From an uncultured Bacillota bacterium (GTDB lineage: Bacteria > Bacillota > Clostridia > Peptostreptococcales > Anaerovoracaceae), in assembly GCA_958448635.1 (NCBI GenBank), contig CAUDEQ010000023.1, positions 1-24,733 on the forward strand: a stretch of DNA of 24,733 nucleotides. The letters are read 5' to 3'. Shown here piece after piece: positions 6,519 through 15,037 of this stretch (position 1 is the first letter of the stretch; each line of letters opens with the position of its first letter). The position numbers were made by a program, and so were the translations under genes. The notes under the pieces were generated by a model. That model saw only the letters and a list, made by a program, of their open reading frames with translations. It did no database searches and was not told the DNA's origin.

Positions 6519-8414
6519 ATGACGGAAAAACAGAAGATAATAAACATTGCGGTAATTGCCCACGTAGATGCGGGAAAGTCCACCCTTGTGGATGCCTTCC
6601 TGAATCAGAGCGGGGTTTTCAGGGACAACGAGACAGTTGTGGACTGCGTTATGGACAGCGATGATATAGAGAGGGAGAGGGGAATAACCATTTATTCGAA
6701 AAACTGCTCGGTGATGCACAACGACGTTAAGATAAATATCGTCGATACTCCGGGACATGCCGACTTCTCCTCGGAGGTGGAGCGCATCATAAAGACGGTA
6801 GATACGGTGATATTGCTGGTGGATTCCAGTGAGGGACCTATGCCGCAGACGAGATTCGTTCTCAATAAATCGCTGGAGCAGGGAATCAATCCTATCCTTC
6901 TCATCAACAAGATAGACAAGAAGGATGCCAGAATAGACGAGGTGGTGGACGAGGTGTATGAGCTGTTCATGGATCTCAATGCCAACGACAGGCAGCTGGA
7001 CTTTCCCATTCTTTACGGAATGGCAAGGCAGGGTATAGTGGTATACGATCCTGAGGATGTAAAGGACATAAAGTTGGGCGAAGAGGGAAAGAAGATAAGA
7101 AAGACCACCAAGGGAATGAACGGCCTTGATATAACTCCGTTGTTTGACACCATCATCAGTCATGTGGAGCCTTATCCCGATCTCAATGACGAGCCTCTTC
7201 AGCTGCAGATATCGGCTCTGGCATACGACGACTATATCGGCAGGCTGGGCATCGGCAGAGTGACAAAGGGTATAGTCAGGGCAGGCAGCACCGTTGCAGT
7301 TGCCAGAGAAGACGGCAGGATAGAGCAGAGAAAGATCAATCAGGTGTTCGTGTACAGAGGTCTCAAGCGCATGGCTGTAGAGGCGGCGGAGGCAGGAGAT
7401 ATCGTGGTGGTTTCCGGCATAGCAGACATATCCATAGGAGAGACAATATGCGATCCGGCATCGCCTGATCCACTGGAAATGATAAGCATCGAGGAGCCTA
7501 CGCTGTCCATGTACTTCATGGTAAATAAATCGCCTTTTGCAGGCAGAGTCGGCAAGTTCGTGACATCGAGGCATATAAGGGAAAGGCTCAACAAGGAGCT
7601 GGAGGTGAACGTGGGTCTCAGGGTCGAAGAGACGGACTCCACAGACAGCTTCAAGGTTTCAGGAAGAGGCGAGCTGCACCTTTCCATATTAATAGAGAAC
7701 ATGAGACGTGAAGGCTATGAGCTGGCGGTTTCAAAGCCTGAGGTAATAATGAGAAGGGGAGAGAACAATCAGATCCAGGAGCCTGTGGAAGAGGTGATTA
7801 TTTCAGTTCCCGACGAATATTCAGGCTCGGTAATCTCCAAGCTGAATGTCAGAAAGGGGCTCATGCAGGAGATGAAAAGCGAAAACGGTTTTACCCGCCT
7901 AGAATACCTGGTGCCTACAAGAGGGCTGCTGGGGTACAGGAGCGAATTTATAAACGACACCAGGGGCGAGGGAACGATGGTGAGGCGTTTTGCAGGCTTC
8001 GACGATTATGCAGGGGACATACCTGAGAGGATTAACGGCGTGGCCATAGCACAGGAGGAGGGAATATCCACTCCGTATGCCATAGCCGGGATCAGCGAAA
8101 GAGTCCAGATGTTCATAGAGCCCGGAACCAAGGTCTATGAAGGAATGATAATCGGAATGAATGCCAGAAGCGAGGATATGGTGGTGAATCCGTGCAAGAC
8201 GAAAAAGGCCACCAACATGCGTGCCGCCGGAAGCGATGAAAACATCAAGCTGGTGCCTGCCAGGGTATTTACGCTGGAGGAGGCTCTGGAATTCATCGAT
8301 AACGATGAGCTGGTGGAGATAGTGCCGGACGACATAAGGCTGCGAAAGAAGATTCTCAATGAGCTGGAAAGAAGACGAAGCGGTAAAAAGATAAAAACGG
8401 AGGGACAGGAATGA
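6519..8414 (+). CDS. typA: Translational GTPase TypA/BipA
   Basis: A ribosome-associated GTPase of the EF-G/LepA superfamily, involved in 50S assembly and in stress and cold responses. In the 631-residue product, G1 is AHVDAGKST (14-22), followed by RERGITIYSKN (G2), DTPGHADF (G3) and NKIDKKD (G4). EF-G-like domains and the TypA-specific C-terminal domain (LVPTRGLLGYRSEF, then NMRAAGSDE) are present. The ORF extends upstream to ATG 6462, but homology starts at MTEKQKIINIAVIAHVDAG, so ATG 6519 is chosen. Its Shine-Dalgarno is weak (GGGAAA-like). The stop overlaps the mscS start as ATGA, indicating translational coupling. Confidence 0.96.
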   Translation: MTEKQKIINIAVIAHVDAGKSTLVDAFLNQSGVFRDNETVVDCVMDSDDIERERGITIYSKNCSVMHNDVKINIVDTPGHADFSSEVERIIKTVDTVILLVDSSEGPMPQTRFVLNKSLEQGINPILLINKIDKKDARIDEVVDEVYELFMDLNANDRQLDFPILYGMARQGIVVYDPEDVKDIKLGEEGKKIRKTTKGMNGLDITPLFDTIISHVEPYPDLNDEPLQLQISALAYDDYIGRLGIGRVTKGIVRAGSTVAVAREDGRIEQRKINQVFVYRGLKRMAVEAAEAGDIVVVSGIADISIGETICDPASPDPLEMISIEEPTLSMYFMVNKSPFAGRVGKFVTSRHIRERLNKELEVNVGLRVEETDSTDSFKVSGRGELHLSILIENMRREGYELAVSKPEVIMRRGENNQIQEPVEEVIISVPDEYSGSVISKLNVRKGLMQEMKSENGFTRLEYLVPTRGLLGYRSEFINDTRGEGTMVRRFAGFDDYAGDIPERINGVAIAQEEGISTPYAIAGISERVQMFIEPGTKVYEGMIIGMNARSEDMVVNPCKTKKATNMRAAGSDENIKLVPARVFTLEEALEFIDNDELVEIVPDDIRLRKKILNELERRRSGKKIKTEGQE

Positions 8415-9259
8415 AGGAATTCGGAATGTACATCCAGAGACTGATATTTTCCGATAAAATGGAAAATCTTCTGTCTGTATGCGTCAGGCTGCTGCTTACG
8501 GTGATAATCGGCCTGATAATCATCAGGATAATAATGAAGATAACGAGAAAGTTCCTTGACAGAAGCAGTGCGGATCCATCGGTATACGCCTTTGTCAAAA
8601 ACTCGGTAAAAATAACATGCCTGGTGGTACTGGTCACCATGTGCATGGGTATTCTTGGAATCCCCATGAGTACCGTGGTGGCGGTGCTGGGTGCTGCGGG
8701 AGCGGCCATTGCGCTGGCTCTCAGGGACAGCCTTGCCAATATAGCCGGGGGAATGATGATAATAATAACGAGACCCTTCAGCAAGGATGATCTGATAGAC
8801 GTGGGCACGGTGTCCGGCAAGGTGGAGAACATCGATTTGCTGCTGACTACGCTGAAAACATACGATAACAAGACAATAACCATACCCAACGGCCTGATCA
8901 ACACGTCCATACTGGTCAATCACAGCAAGGAGAGCAAGAGGAGAGTCGACTGCACCTTCAACATAGGCTACGGAAACGATATAGGAAGGGTCAAGGAGCT
9001 GCTGGCGGAGGTGTGCGGAATGTGCCCTCAGATCATGAGCGAGCCAAAACCGATAATAGGCGTCGCCAATCACGGGGAAAGCTCCGTGGTTATGGATGTG
9101 AAGGCATGGTGTGATACTGAGGATTACTGGGATGTCAAGTATTTCCTGGAGGAAAAGGTGAAGCTGACCTTCGATGAGAACGGAATAGACATACCTTATC
9201 CTCAGGTGGATGTAAACATCAAAAAAAGTGATGGTAAAAACAGTACGAAAATGGTATAA
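8411..9259 (+). CDS. mscS: Small-conductance mechanosensitive channel, MscS family
   Basis: A 282-residue membrane channel that opens under hypo-osmotic stress to release solutes. An N-terminal helix near 15-45 and a second near 68-88 precede the pore helix VVAVLGAAGAAIALALRDSL, which has the Gly/Ala-rich packing of MscS TM3. Then comes the beta domain (ANIAGGMMIIITRPFSKDDL, then TIPNGLINTSILVNHS) and an alpha/beta C-terminal domain. The length matches E. coli MscS (286). It overlaps typA by 4 nt and is cotranscribed with it. Its stop codon lies in the predicted -10 of the next gene. The symbol reflects family; paralogues are common. Confidence 0.92.
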   Translation: MKEFGMYIQRLIFSDKMENLLSVCVRLLLTVIIGLIIIRIIMKITRKFLDRSSADPSVYAFVKNSVKITCLVVLVTMCMGILGIPMSTVVAVLGAAGAAIALALRDSLANIAGGMMIIITRPFSKDDLIDVGTVSGKVENIDLLLTTLKTYDNKTITIPNGLINTSILVNHSKESKRRVDCTFNIGYGNDIGRVKELLAEVCGMCPQIMSEPKPIIGVANHGESSVVMDVKAWCDTEDYWDVKYFLEEKVKLTFDENGIDIPYPQVDVNIKKSDGKNSTKMV

Positions 9260-9260
9260 T
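9252..9260 (+). promoter_or_regulatory. Predicted extended -10 promoter for pyruvate carboxylase
   Basis: TGGTATAAT matches the extended -10 consensus TGnTATAAT exactly and contains the mscS stop codon (9257-9259). The -35 region (9232-9237) is poor. The pycA ribosome binding site AAGGAG follows at 9281. Confidence 0.45.
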
Positions 9261-9295
9261 AATTGAATAATATTTAATGAAAGGAGACTCGGAAT

Positions 9296-12200
9296 ATGGA
9301 AGAAATCAGAAAGTTTAAGCGAGTTCTTGTCGCCAACAGAGGCGAGATCGCCATAAGAATATTCAGAGCCTGCAAAGAACTTGGGATAAGAAGTGTTGCC
9401 ATATACTCGGAAGAGGATAAAAATACATTGTTCAGAACCAAGGCTGATGAAGCATATCAGGTGGGAAGAGGAAAGTCGCCTGTAGATGCATATCTTGCAA
9501 TAGATGAGATAATCGAGCTTGCTAAGGCAAAGGGCGTGGATGCCATCCACCCCGGATACGGATTCCTGTCGGAAAACGTTGAGTTTGCCAGAGCGTGCGA
9601 GGCTTCAGGTATAGTCTTCATAGGTCCTGATTATGTTATGATGGACAATCTGGGCGACAAGGTAAAATCCAAGATCGTTGCCAACAAGGTAGGCGTGCCT
9701 ACGATACCGGGAATGACGGAGACGATACCGTCCGAAGAGGTGGCTCTTGATTTTGCAGAGAAATGCGGATATCCCGTTATGCTCAAGGCTGCTGCAGGCG
9801 GCGGCGGAAGAGGTATGAGAATCGTCAGAAGCCGGGAGGAAATGCCTGCTCAGTTCGCTTCTGCCAAGAGCGAGGCAAAGAAGGCCTTCGGAATAGATGA
9901 TATCTTCATCGAAAAGTATCTTGAAAAGCCTAAGCACATAGAGGTACAGGTTCTGGGAGACAATTACGGAAACATAGTGCATCTTTACGAGCGTGACTGC
10001 TCCATACAGAGAAGACACCAGAAGGTGGTTGAATTCACACCTGCCCTCAGTATTACTGAAGAGCAGAGACAGAATATATGCAACGATGCCATCAAGATCG
10101 CCAAGGCAGTAAGCTACAGGAGTGCGGGAACAGTTGAGTTCCTGGTGGATAATCAGGGCAATCACTACTTCATCGAGATGAACCCGAGGATCCAGGTTGA
10201 GCATACCGTTACGGAGATGACGACAGGCGTCGATATCGTGCAGTCGCAGATTCTGATTGCCGAAGGCCATAGGCTGGACTCATGCGCCATCAACATAAAG
10301 AGTCAGGCTGATATACAGCCTAGAGGCTATGCTATTCAGTGCAGACTTACGACGGAGGACCCTATCAACGGCTTTGCTCCTGATACGGGTATCATCACAA
10401 AATACACAAGCGCCGGCGGATACGGAATAAGACTGGATGCGGGAAATGCATTTGCCAATTCGCAGATCTCGCCGTATTACGACAGCCTGCTGGTAAAGGT
10501 GACGGCATGGGCAAGAAGCTTCCCTGATGCCACCAACAAGGCCAGAAGAGCCATAAAGGAAATGAAGGTTACCGGCGTCAAGACCAACAGGGCATTCCTG
10601 CTGAACGTGCTTAATCATCCTACCTTCAAGGCAGGACAGTGTGATACGGGATTCATAGAAGAAAATCCTGAGCTGCTGAACATCATGGCGAAGGAGGATA
10701 AGGAGCTGAAGGTACTGACCTTCCTGGGCAAGCAGTATGTAAACGGCAACAAAGGCGCCAAGCCTCAGTTTGACGTGCCTGTATTCCCTAGGATAAAGCC
10801 GGAGAAGGTCAACACCCTTTCGGGAACAAAGCAGATCCTGGATGAAAACGGCCCTAAGGGAGTCGTGGACTGGATCAAGGATCAGAAGAAGCTCCTCATT
10901 ACCGACACGACCATGAGAGATGCCCAGCAGTCGCTTATGGCAACAAGAGTAAGAACCGTCGACATGGAAAAGATCGCTCCTGCAGTGGCTCTCTACGGTA
11001 AGAACCTTTTCTCACTGGAAATGTGGGGTGGAGCTACCTTCGATACAGCTTACAGATTCCTCAAGGAGTCACCGTGGGAAAGACTGCAGACTCTCAGAGC
11101 TAAAATACCAAACGTGATGTTCCAGATGCTCATAAGAGGAGCCAATGCAGTAGGATACAAGAACTACCCTGACAATGTCATCAGAAGATTCGTTAAGGAG
11201 TCGGCAGCGTCGGGAATAGATGTGTTCAGAATCTTCGATTCCCTCAACTGGATACAGGGAATGGAAGTGGCTCTGGACGAAACGCTGAACCAGGGTAAGA
11301 TCGCCGAAGCATGCATATGCTATACGGGAGACATCCTGGATTCAAGCAGAGACAAATACAATCTCGATTACTATGTGAGAATGGCAAAAGAGCTTGAAAG
11401 ACGCGGCTCTCATATACTGGGTATCAAGGATATGTCAGGTCTCATCAAGCCGATGGCAGCCAGAAAGCTGATAGAGGCTCTGAAGAACGAGATATCCATT
11501 CCGATCCATTTACATACTCACGATACCAGCGGCAACGGAGTGGCGGCTCTGATGGTGGCTGCAGAGGCAGGCGTGGATATTATAGATGCAGCCTTCAACA
11601 GCATGTCGGGTCTGACAAGTCAGCCGGCGCTGAACTCCATAGTTGCGGCTCTTGAAAGCACCGACAGAGATACAGGCATTGATCTTGACGGAATCCAGGG
11701 AATCTCCGATTACTGGGCAGCCGTAAGACCTGTATACAAGGGCTTCGAATCCGATATGATGACAGGCTCCGCCGAAATATACAAATACGAGATGCCGGGA
11801 GGACAGTATTCAAATCTGAAATCTCAGGTGGAAAGCTTCGGGCTTGGTCATAAGTTCAAGGATGTTAAGGAAATGTACAAGACCGTAAACGAGATGCTGG
11901 GCGATATCGTCAAGGTAACGCCGTCATCCAAGGCGGTTGGAGATATGGCTATTTTCATGGTTCAGAACGATCTGACGCCTGAAAACATCTATGAAAAAGC
12001 CGCAGAGATCGACTTCCCTGATTCCATCGTTTCGTACTTCGAGGGCATGATGGGTCAGCCTGAGGGCGGTTTCCCTGAAAAGCTTCAGAAGCTGGTGCTC
12101 CACGGAAAGCAGCCTATAACCTGCAGGCCGGGAGAGCTGCTGCCTGACGAGGATTTCGATGCCATAAAGGAAATGCTCAGGGAAAAGCATAATCTGGAGG

Positions 12201-12742
12201 GAAACGAGAAGGAAGCCCTCAGCTATGCTCTCTATCCAAAGGTGTTCGAGGATTATCTCAAGAGTCTTGACACCGAGGGCAATTTCAGACTGATGGGAAG
12301 CGACATATTCTTCCACGGACTGTCCATGGGAGAAACATGCGAAGTTAAGATCAAGGAAGGTCAGGAGCTTGTCATCAGGCTTGCAGATATGAGCGAGGCC
12401 GATGAGGAAGGCTTCAGAGATGTATTCTTCGAAGTTAACGGCAACAGAACTGCTGTCAAGATAAAGGACGAGGCGGCAAACATGGTAGGAGCAGCAGCGC
12501 AGACTGTCTTCGCCGACGCCGATGATCCTACTGAAGTCGGTGCCAATATACCGGGAACGATCCTCAAGGTTCTGGTAAGCGATGGCGAAGCTGTGGAAGA
12601 AAAACAGCCTATCGCCGTCATCGAGGCCATGAAGATGGAAACCAACATACTGGCATCAGTGAAGGGAACAATAGGCAAGATCTACGTCAAAGAGGGACAG
12701 CAGGTCAAAGCAGGCGAGCTCATCGCAAAGATCGATCAGTAA
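9296..12742 (+). CDS. pycA: Pyruvate carboxylase (biotin-dependent)
   Basis: It converts pyruvate, bicarbonate and ATP to oxaloacetate in the cytoplasm (anaplerosis, gluconeogenesis, amino-acid precursors). The single 1148-residue chain has all domains in order. The biotin carboxylase starts KRVLVANRGEIAIR, carries the ATP-grasp loop GGGGRGMR at 168-175, and has FIEMNPRIQVEHTVTE. The carboxyltransferase starts at TDTTMRDAQQS (536-546), with LHTHDTSG as a metal-site motif. The C-terminal biotinyl domain has EAMKMETN, with the biotin-accepting Lys at 1113. The length is normal and no lesion was seen. ATG 9296 follows AAGGAG at 9 nt. An 82-residue membrane protein gene follows 48 nt later. Confidence 0.98.
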   Translation: MEEIRKFKRVLVANRGEIAIRIFRACKELGIRSVAIYSEEDKNTLFRTKADEAYQVGRGKSPVDAYLAIDEIIELAKAKGVDAIHPGYGFLSENVEFARACEASGIVFIGPDYVMMDNLGDKVKSKIVANKVGVPTIPGMTETIPSEEVALDFAEKCGYPVMLKAAAGGGGRGMRIVRSREEMPAQFASAKSEAKKAFGIDDIFIEKYLEKPKHIEVQVLGDNYGNIVHLYERDCSIQRRHQKVVEFTPALSITEEQRQNICNDAIKIAKAVSYRSAGTVEFLVDNQGNHYFIEMNPRIQVEHTVTEMTTGVDIVQSQILIAEGHRLDSCAINIKSQADIQPRGYAIQCRLTTEDPINGFAPDTGIITKYTSAGGYGIRLDAGNAFANSQISPYYDSLLVKVTAWARSFPDATNKARRAIKEMKVTGVKTNRAFLLNVLNHPTFKAGQCDTGFIEENPELLNIMAKEDKELKVLTFLGKQYVNGNKGAKPQFDVPVFPRIKPEKVNTLSGTKQILDENGPKGVVDWIKDQKKLLITDTTMRDAQQSLMATRVRTVDMEKIAPAVALYGKNLFSLEMWGGATFDTAYRFLKESPWERLQTLRAKIPNVMFQMLIRGANAVGYKNYPDNVIRRFVKESAASGIDVFRIFDSLNWIQGMEVALDETLNQGKIAEACICYTGDILDSSRDKYNLDYYVRMAKELERRGSHILGIKDMSGLIKPMAARKLIEALKNEISIPIHLHTHDTSGNGVAALMVAAEAGVDIIDAAFNSMSGLTSQPALNSIVAALESTDRDTGIDLDGIQGISDYWAAVRPVYKGFESDMMTGSAEIYKYEMPGGQYSNLKSQVESFGLGHKFKDVKEMYKTVNEMLGDIVKVTPSSKAVGDMAIFMVQNDLTPENIYEKAAEIDFPDSIVSYFEGMMGQPEGGFPEKLQKLVLHGKQPITCRPGELLPDEDFDAIKEMLREKHNLEGNEKEALSYALYPKVFEDYLKSLDTEGNFRLMGSDIFFHGLSMGETCEVKIKEGQELVIRLADMSEADEEGFRDVFFEVNGNRTAVKIKDEAANMVGAAAQTVFADADDPTEVGANIPGTILKVLVSDGEAVEEKQPIAVIEAMKMETNILASVKGTIGKIYVKEGQQVKAGELIAKIDQ

Positions 12743-12790
12743 ACTACGAAAAGTCATATGTTTTAGGACATATTCGGTAAGGAGGCACTT

Positions 12791-13039
12791 ATGGGAAACG
12801 GTATAATCGGTAAAATATTGTATTTCTGGATTTTCATAATAGGCGCAATGTTCGTGCTGAAGTTTACGGGGAATGCAGATGATACTAAAACGACAGCTAT
12901 CGTTCTGGTGGCGGTTGCCCTCGTATACATAGTATGGAATGTGGCGAGAAGTCTGGGAAAGAAAAAGAGAGTCGAGCAGGCCGCAGCCCATAGACAGCCC
13001 GTGAGAAAGGGAACGCCTCCTAAGAAAAAGAAAAAGTAG
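12791..13039 (+). CDS. Small two-helix membrane protein with a basic tail, unknown function
   Basis: I do not recognise this 82-residue protein. It has two hydrophobic segments (about 6-24 and 34-51), consistent with a membrane hairpin, and a strongly basic C-terminal tail ending KKKKK. The start is well supported: AAGGAGG (12779-12785) lies 5 nt before ATG 12791. It follows pycA by 48 nt with no terminator between them and precedes a strong terminator hairpin, so it is probably the last gene of the pycA transcript. The Lys-rich tail could be cytoplasmic (positive-inside rule). Confidence 0.75.
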   Translation: MGNGIIGKILYFWIFIIGAMFVLKFTGNADDTKTTAIVLVAVALVYIVWNVARSLGKKKRVEQAAAHRQPVRKGTPPKKKKK

Positions 13040-13072
13040 CGTTTTGCTGAACAAAATCATATAAGCAGAAAG

Positions 13073-13132
13073 ACCTCGCATATTTTGCTGTAAAATGCAG
13101 AAAATAACAGCAAAATATTGTGAGGTTTTTTT
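13073..13132 (+). terminator. Intrinsic terminator whose 3' arm contains the next gene's ribosome binding site
   Basis: ACCTCGCATATTTTGCTGT (13073-13091) pairs with the arm at 13107-13126 (ACAGCAAAATAT, then GAGGT), about 18 bp with a small internal loop. Seven Ts follow (13126-13132) and run straight into the ATG at 13133. The GTGAGG at 13120-13125 is the only plausible Shine-Dalgarno for the next gene. A further copy of TTTTGCTG at 13041-13048 could compete for the 3' arm. Confidence 0.75.
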
Positions 13133-14530
13133 ATGGAAAAATACGATGTACTTGTGAAGGAGATCAGGGACAGAGTACCGGTGGGCGAAAGCTTCGATTT
13201 GCTGGAACGAAGGCTGAATATCGGAGGCAGGCAGGCCACCATGTTCTTTGCGGATGCTCTGACAGATGCAGGCATGATGCAGAGGGTGCTTTTCAGTCTC
13301 TTTTCACTTAAAAAGCAGCAGATGGAGGGCGTAGATACTGCCGAGGTCTTCATAGAAAGAAATCTGGCATTTCTGGATACGCTGGTGATATGCGATGTAG
13401 ATCAGGCAGTCAAGTTCCTGTATTCAGGGTTGGTGCCGCTGATGATATCGGGGCTGGACAGCGTAATAATAATAGACTGCAGAAGCTATCCCTCCAGAGG
13501 AGTGGAGGAGCCATCCAAGGAGAAAAGCCTGAGGGGAGCAAAGGATGGATTCGTTGAATCCATGATGACCAACATAGCTCTCATCAGGCGAAGGATAAGA
13601 GACAACAATCTGATATTCAAGATATATTCCGTGGGGGACATAACCAAGTCCGACGTGTCGATGGCGTATATGAAGACGAAGGCAGATGAGGATATGGTAA
13701 GAAAGCTGGATGACATACTGGGGAGCATAAAAACCAAAGGACTTACGGTGACGGAGCAGACTCTCGTTGAAGAGATGACAGGCAAAAGGATGTCCAGATT
13801 CAATCCATTTCCCAAGGTGCGTTACACACAGAGACCGGATATAATCGCAGCACATCTTGAAGAGGGAAAGATTGCGGTGATAGTGGATAATTCTCCGACT
13901 GTGATTCTGCTTCCGGCAGGGATATTCGACTTCGTACAGGATGTGGACGATTATTATTTCACCATATTGACAGGCAATTACTTCAGGCTTCTCAGGATAC
14001 TGAATATACTGATAATACTATTCTTAACGCCTGTATACCTTCTCTTCGCCGAGGGAGATATACCTGTACACGACGCCATAAGGTTCTTCATCACGGAGGA
14101 GGAGTTCGCAGTGAGCATTTTCTGGCAGCTGATTCTGCTGGAGATAGCCATAGACGGACTGAAGCTGGCATCTCTGAACACGCCGGAATCGTTGGGAATG
14201 TCGCTGTCGGTGATAGGCGCCCTCATACTGGGAGAATTCTCCGTATCCTCAGGCTGGTTCGTACCCCAGACCATACTGTGTATGGCGGTGGTGGCGCTGG
14301 CGAGCTTTACACAGCCTAGCATAGAGCTGGGATATGCCATAAAGTTTGTCAGGATACTGATGCTCATAGGTGCGCATTTCTTCGGTTGGCCGGGAGTGGC
14401 TGCAGCCTTCGTGCTGTCTGTTGCGGTGATGGCAGCCACCAAGACCATAGTAGGAACATCCTACCTGTCGCCTATGGTGCCTTGGGACGGTGAAAAATTA
14501 AAGAAGCTCATATTCAGAACAAAAAACTGA
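13133..14530 (+). CDS. spoVAF: Spore germination protein, SpoVAF/GerA family
   Basis: A 465-residue membrane protein of the GerA/SpoVAF family, which sits in the spore inner membrane as a nutrient germinant receptor subunit or, for SpoVAF, an accessory ion channel. A soluble N-terminal half (to about 275) includes SFDLLERRLNIGGRQA, IDCRSYPSRGVEEPSKEK and GFVESMMTNIALIRRRIRD. The C-terminal half has about five helices and ends YLSPMVPWDGEKLKKLIFR. The PSRG..EP wording and ending favour SpoVAF over GerAA, but no spoVA or gerAB/AC neighbour is present to confirm. The start codon directly abuts the T-tract of the preceding terminator, and its ribosome binding site lies in the hairpin. cwlJ and gerQ-like genes follow. 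Confidence 0.85.
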   Translation: MEKYDVLVKEIRDRVPVGESFDLLERRLNIGGRQATMFFADALTDAGMMQRVLFSLFSLKKQQMEGVDTAEVFIERNLAFLDTLVICDVDQAVKFLYSGLVPLMISGLDSVIIIDCRSYPSRGVEEPSKEKSLRGAKDGFVESMMTNIALIRRRIRDNNLIFKIYSVGDITKSDVSMAYMKTKADEDMVRKLDDILGSIKTKGLTVTEQTLVEEMTGKRMSRFNPFPKVRYTQRPDIIAAHLEEGKIAVIVDNSPTVILLPAGIFDFVQDVDDYYFTILTGNYFRLLRILNILIILFLTPVYLLFAEGDIPVHDAIRFFITEEEFAVSIFWQLILLEIAIDGLKLASLNTPESLGMSLSVIGALILGEFSVSSGWFVPQTILCMAVVALASFTQPSIELGYAIKFVRILMLIGAHFFGWPGVAAAFVLSVAVMAATKTIVGTSYLSPMVPWDGEKLKKLIFRTKN

Positions 14531-14546
14531 AGTCTCTCATATAATA
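14518..14546 (+). promoter_or_regulatory. Candidate sigma-K (or sigma-E) promoter for cwlJ-gerQ
   Basis: AACA (14518-14521), a 16-nt spacer and CATATAATA (14538-14546). This fits the Bacillus sigma-K consensus mACm - 16/17 - CATAnnnTA. The embedded TATAAT (14540-14545) could also serve sigma-A, but its -35 is poor. Mother-cell control would suit the two coat-associated genes downstream. Confidence 0.5.
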
Positions 14547-14581
14547 CTCTAGTAATGATGGAAAGGCGGAGTAATGAGACA

Positions 14582-15019
14582 ATGGATACAAGAGAACTTT
14601 TTGCGCGACTGATCCAGTGTGAAGCGGGAGGAGAAGGCTATGCCGGAATGCAGGGTGTGGCAACTGTAGTTGGCAACAGAGCAAATATAACATACGGGGA
14701 ATTCTCTCGTATCAACAGAGGCGGAGACTTCAGAGCCGTTATAGAACAGCAGGGACAGTTTACCTGTATGAGGACATCGCTGGGAGGAGTATATAATCCT
14801 CAGAATGTGTATAATATGACGCCAAGCCAGGAGCATTATGACATAGCGGACTGGGCAATCGCGGGAGGCAGGCTGGCGGGGGTAGATCACTCCCTGTTCT
14901 TTCATAATCCCTACAATCCTGTATGCCCGCCTTATTTTCCTACGCGCGTTGGCGTTATCCATAATAGAATAAATGAGCATTGTTTTTATATCCCCACCGT
15001 TTATTACGCCAATACTTAA
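14582..15019 (+). CDS. cwlJ: Spore cortex-lytic cell wall hydrolase, CwlJ type (Hydrolase_2)
   Basis: It degrades spore cortex peptidoglycan (muramic-delta-lactam-containing) during germination. The 145-residue protein is a single SleB/CwlJ catalytic domain: E14 in QCEAGGEG matches the catalytic Glu, followed by GVATVVGNRAN, a DHSLFFHNP strand, CPPYFPTRVG and HCFYIPT near the end. It has no signal peptide or binding domain, as in B. subtilis CwlJ (142 residues) and unlike secreted SleB. ATG 14582 is preferred: AAAGGCGGAG lies upstream and homology starts there; ATG 14555 is in frame but unsupported. The stop is 18 nt from the gerQ-like start, matching the cwlJ-gerQ linkage known in Bacillus. 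Confidence 0.88.
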   Translation: MDTRELFARLIQCEAGGEGYAGMQGVATVVGNRANITYGEFSRINRGGDFRAVIEQQGQFTCMRTSLGGVYNPQNVYNMTPSQEHYDIADWAIAGGRLAGVDHSLFFHNPYNPVCPPYFPTRVGVIHNRINEHCFYIPTVYYANT

Positions 15020-15037
15020 ATCAGAGAGGTGACAGAC

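Noticed and set aside
6432..7574. 380-codon - strand frame opposite typA
   Set aside because: It lies antisense to the conserved GTPase domains of TypA. The product has no recognisable domain.
8135..9550. 471-codon - strand frame opposite typA, mscS and pycA
   Set aside because: It spans three clear + strand genes and their junctions, and no family was recognised in it.
13133..14530. Full GerA-type germinant receptor operon
   Set aside because: Only a SpoVAF/GerAA-like subunit is present. No GerAB permease or GerAC lipoprotein gene lies beside it.
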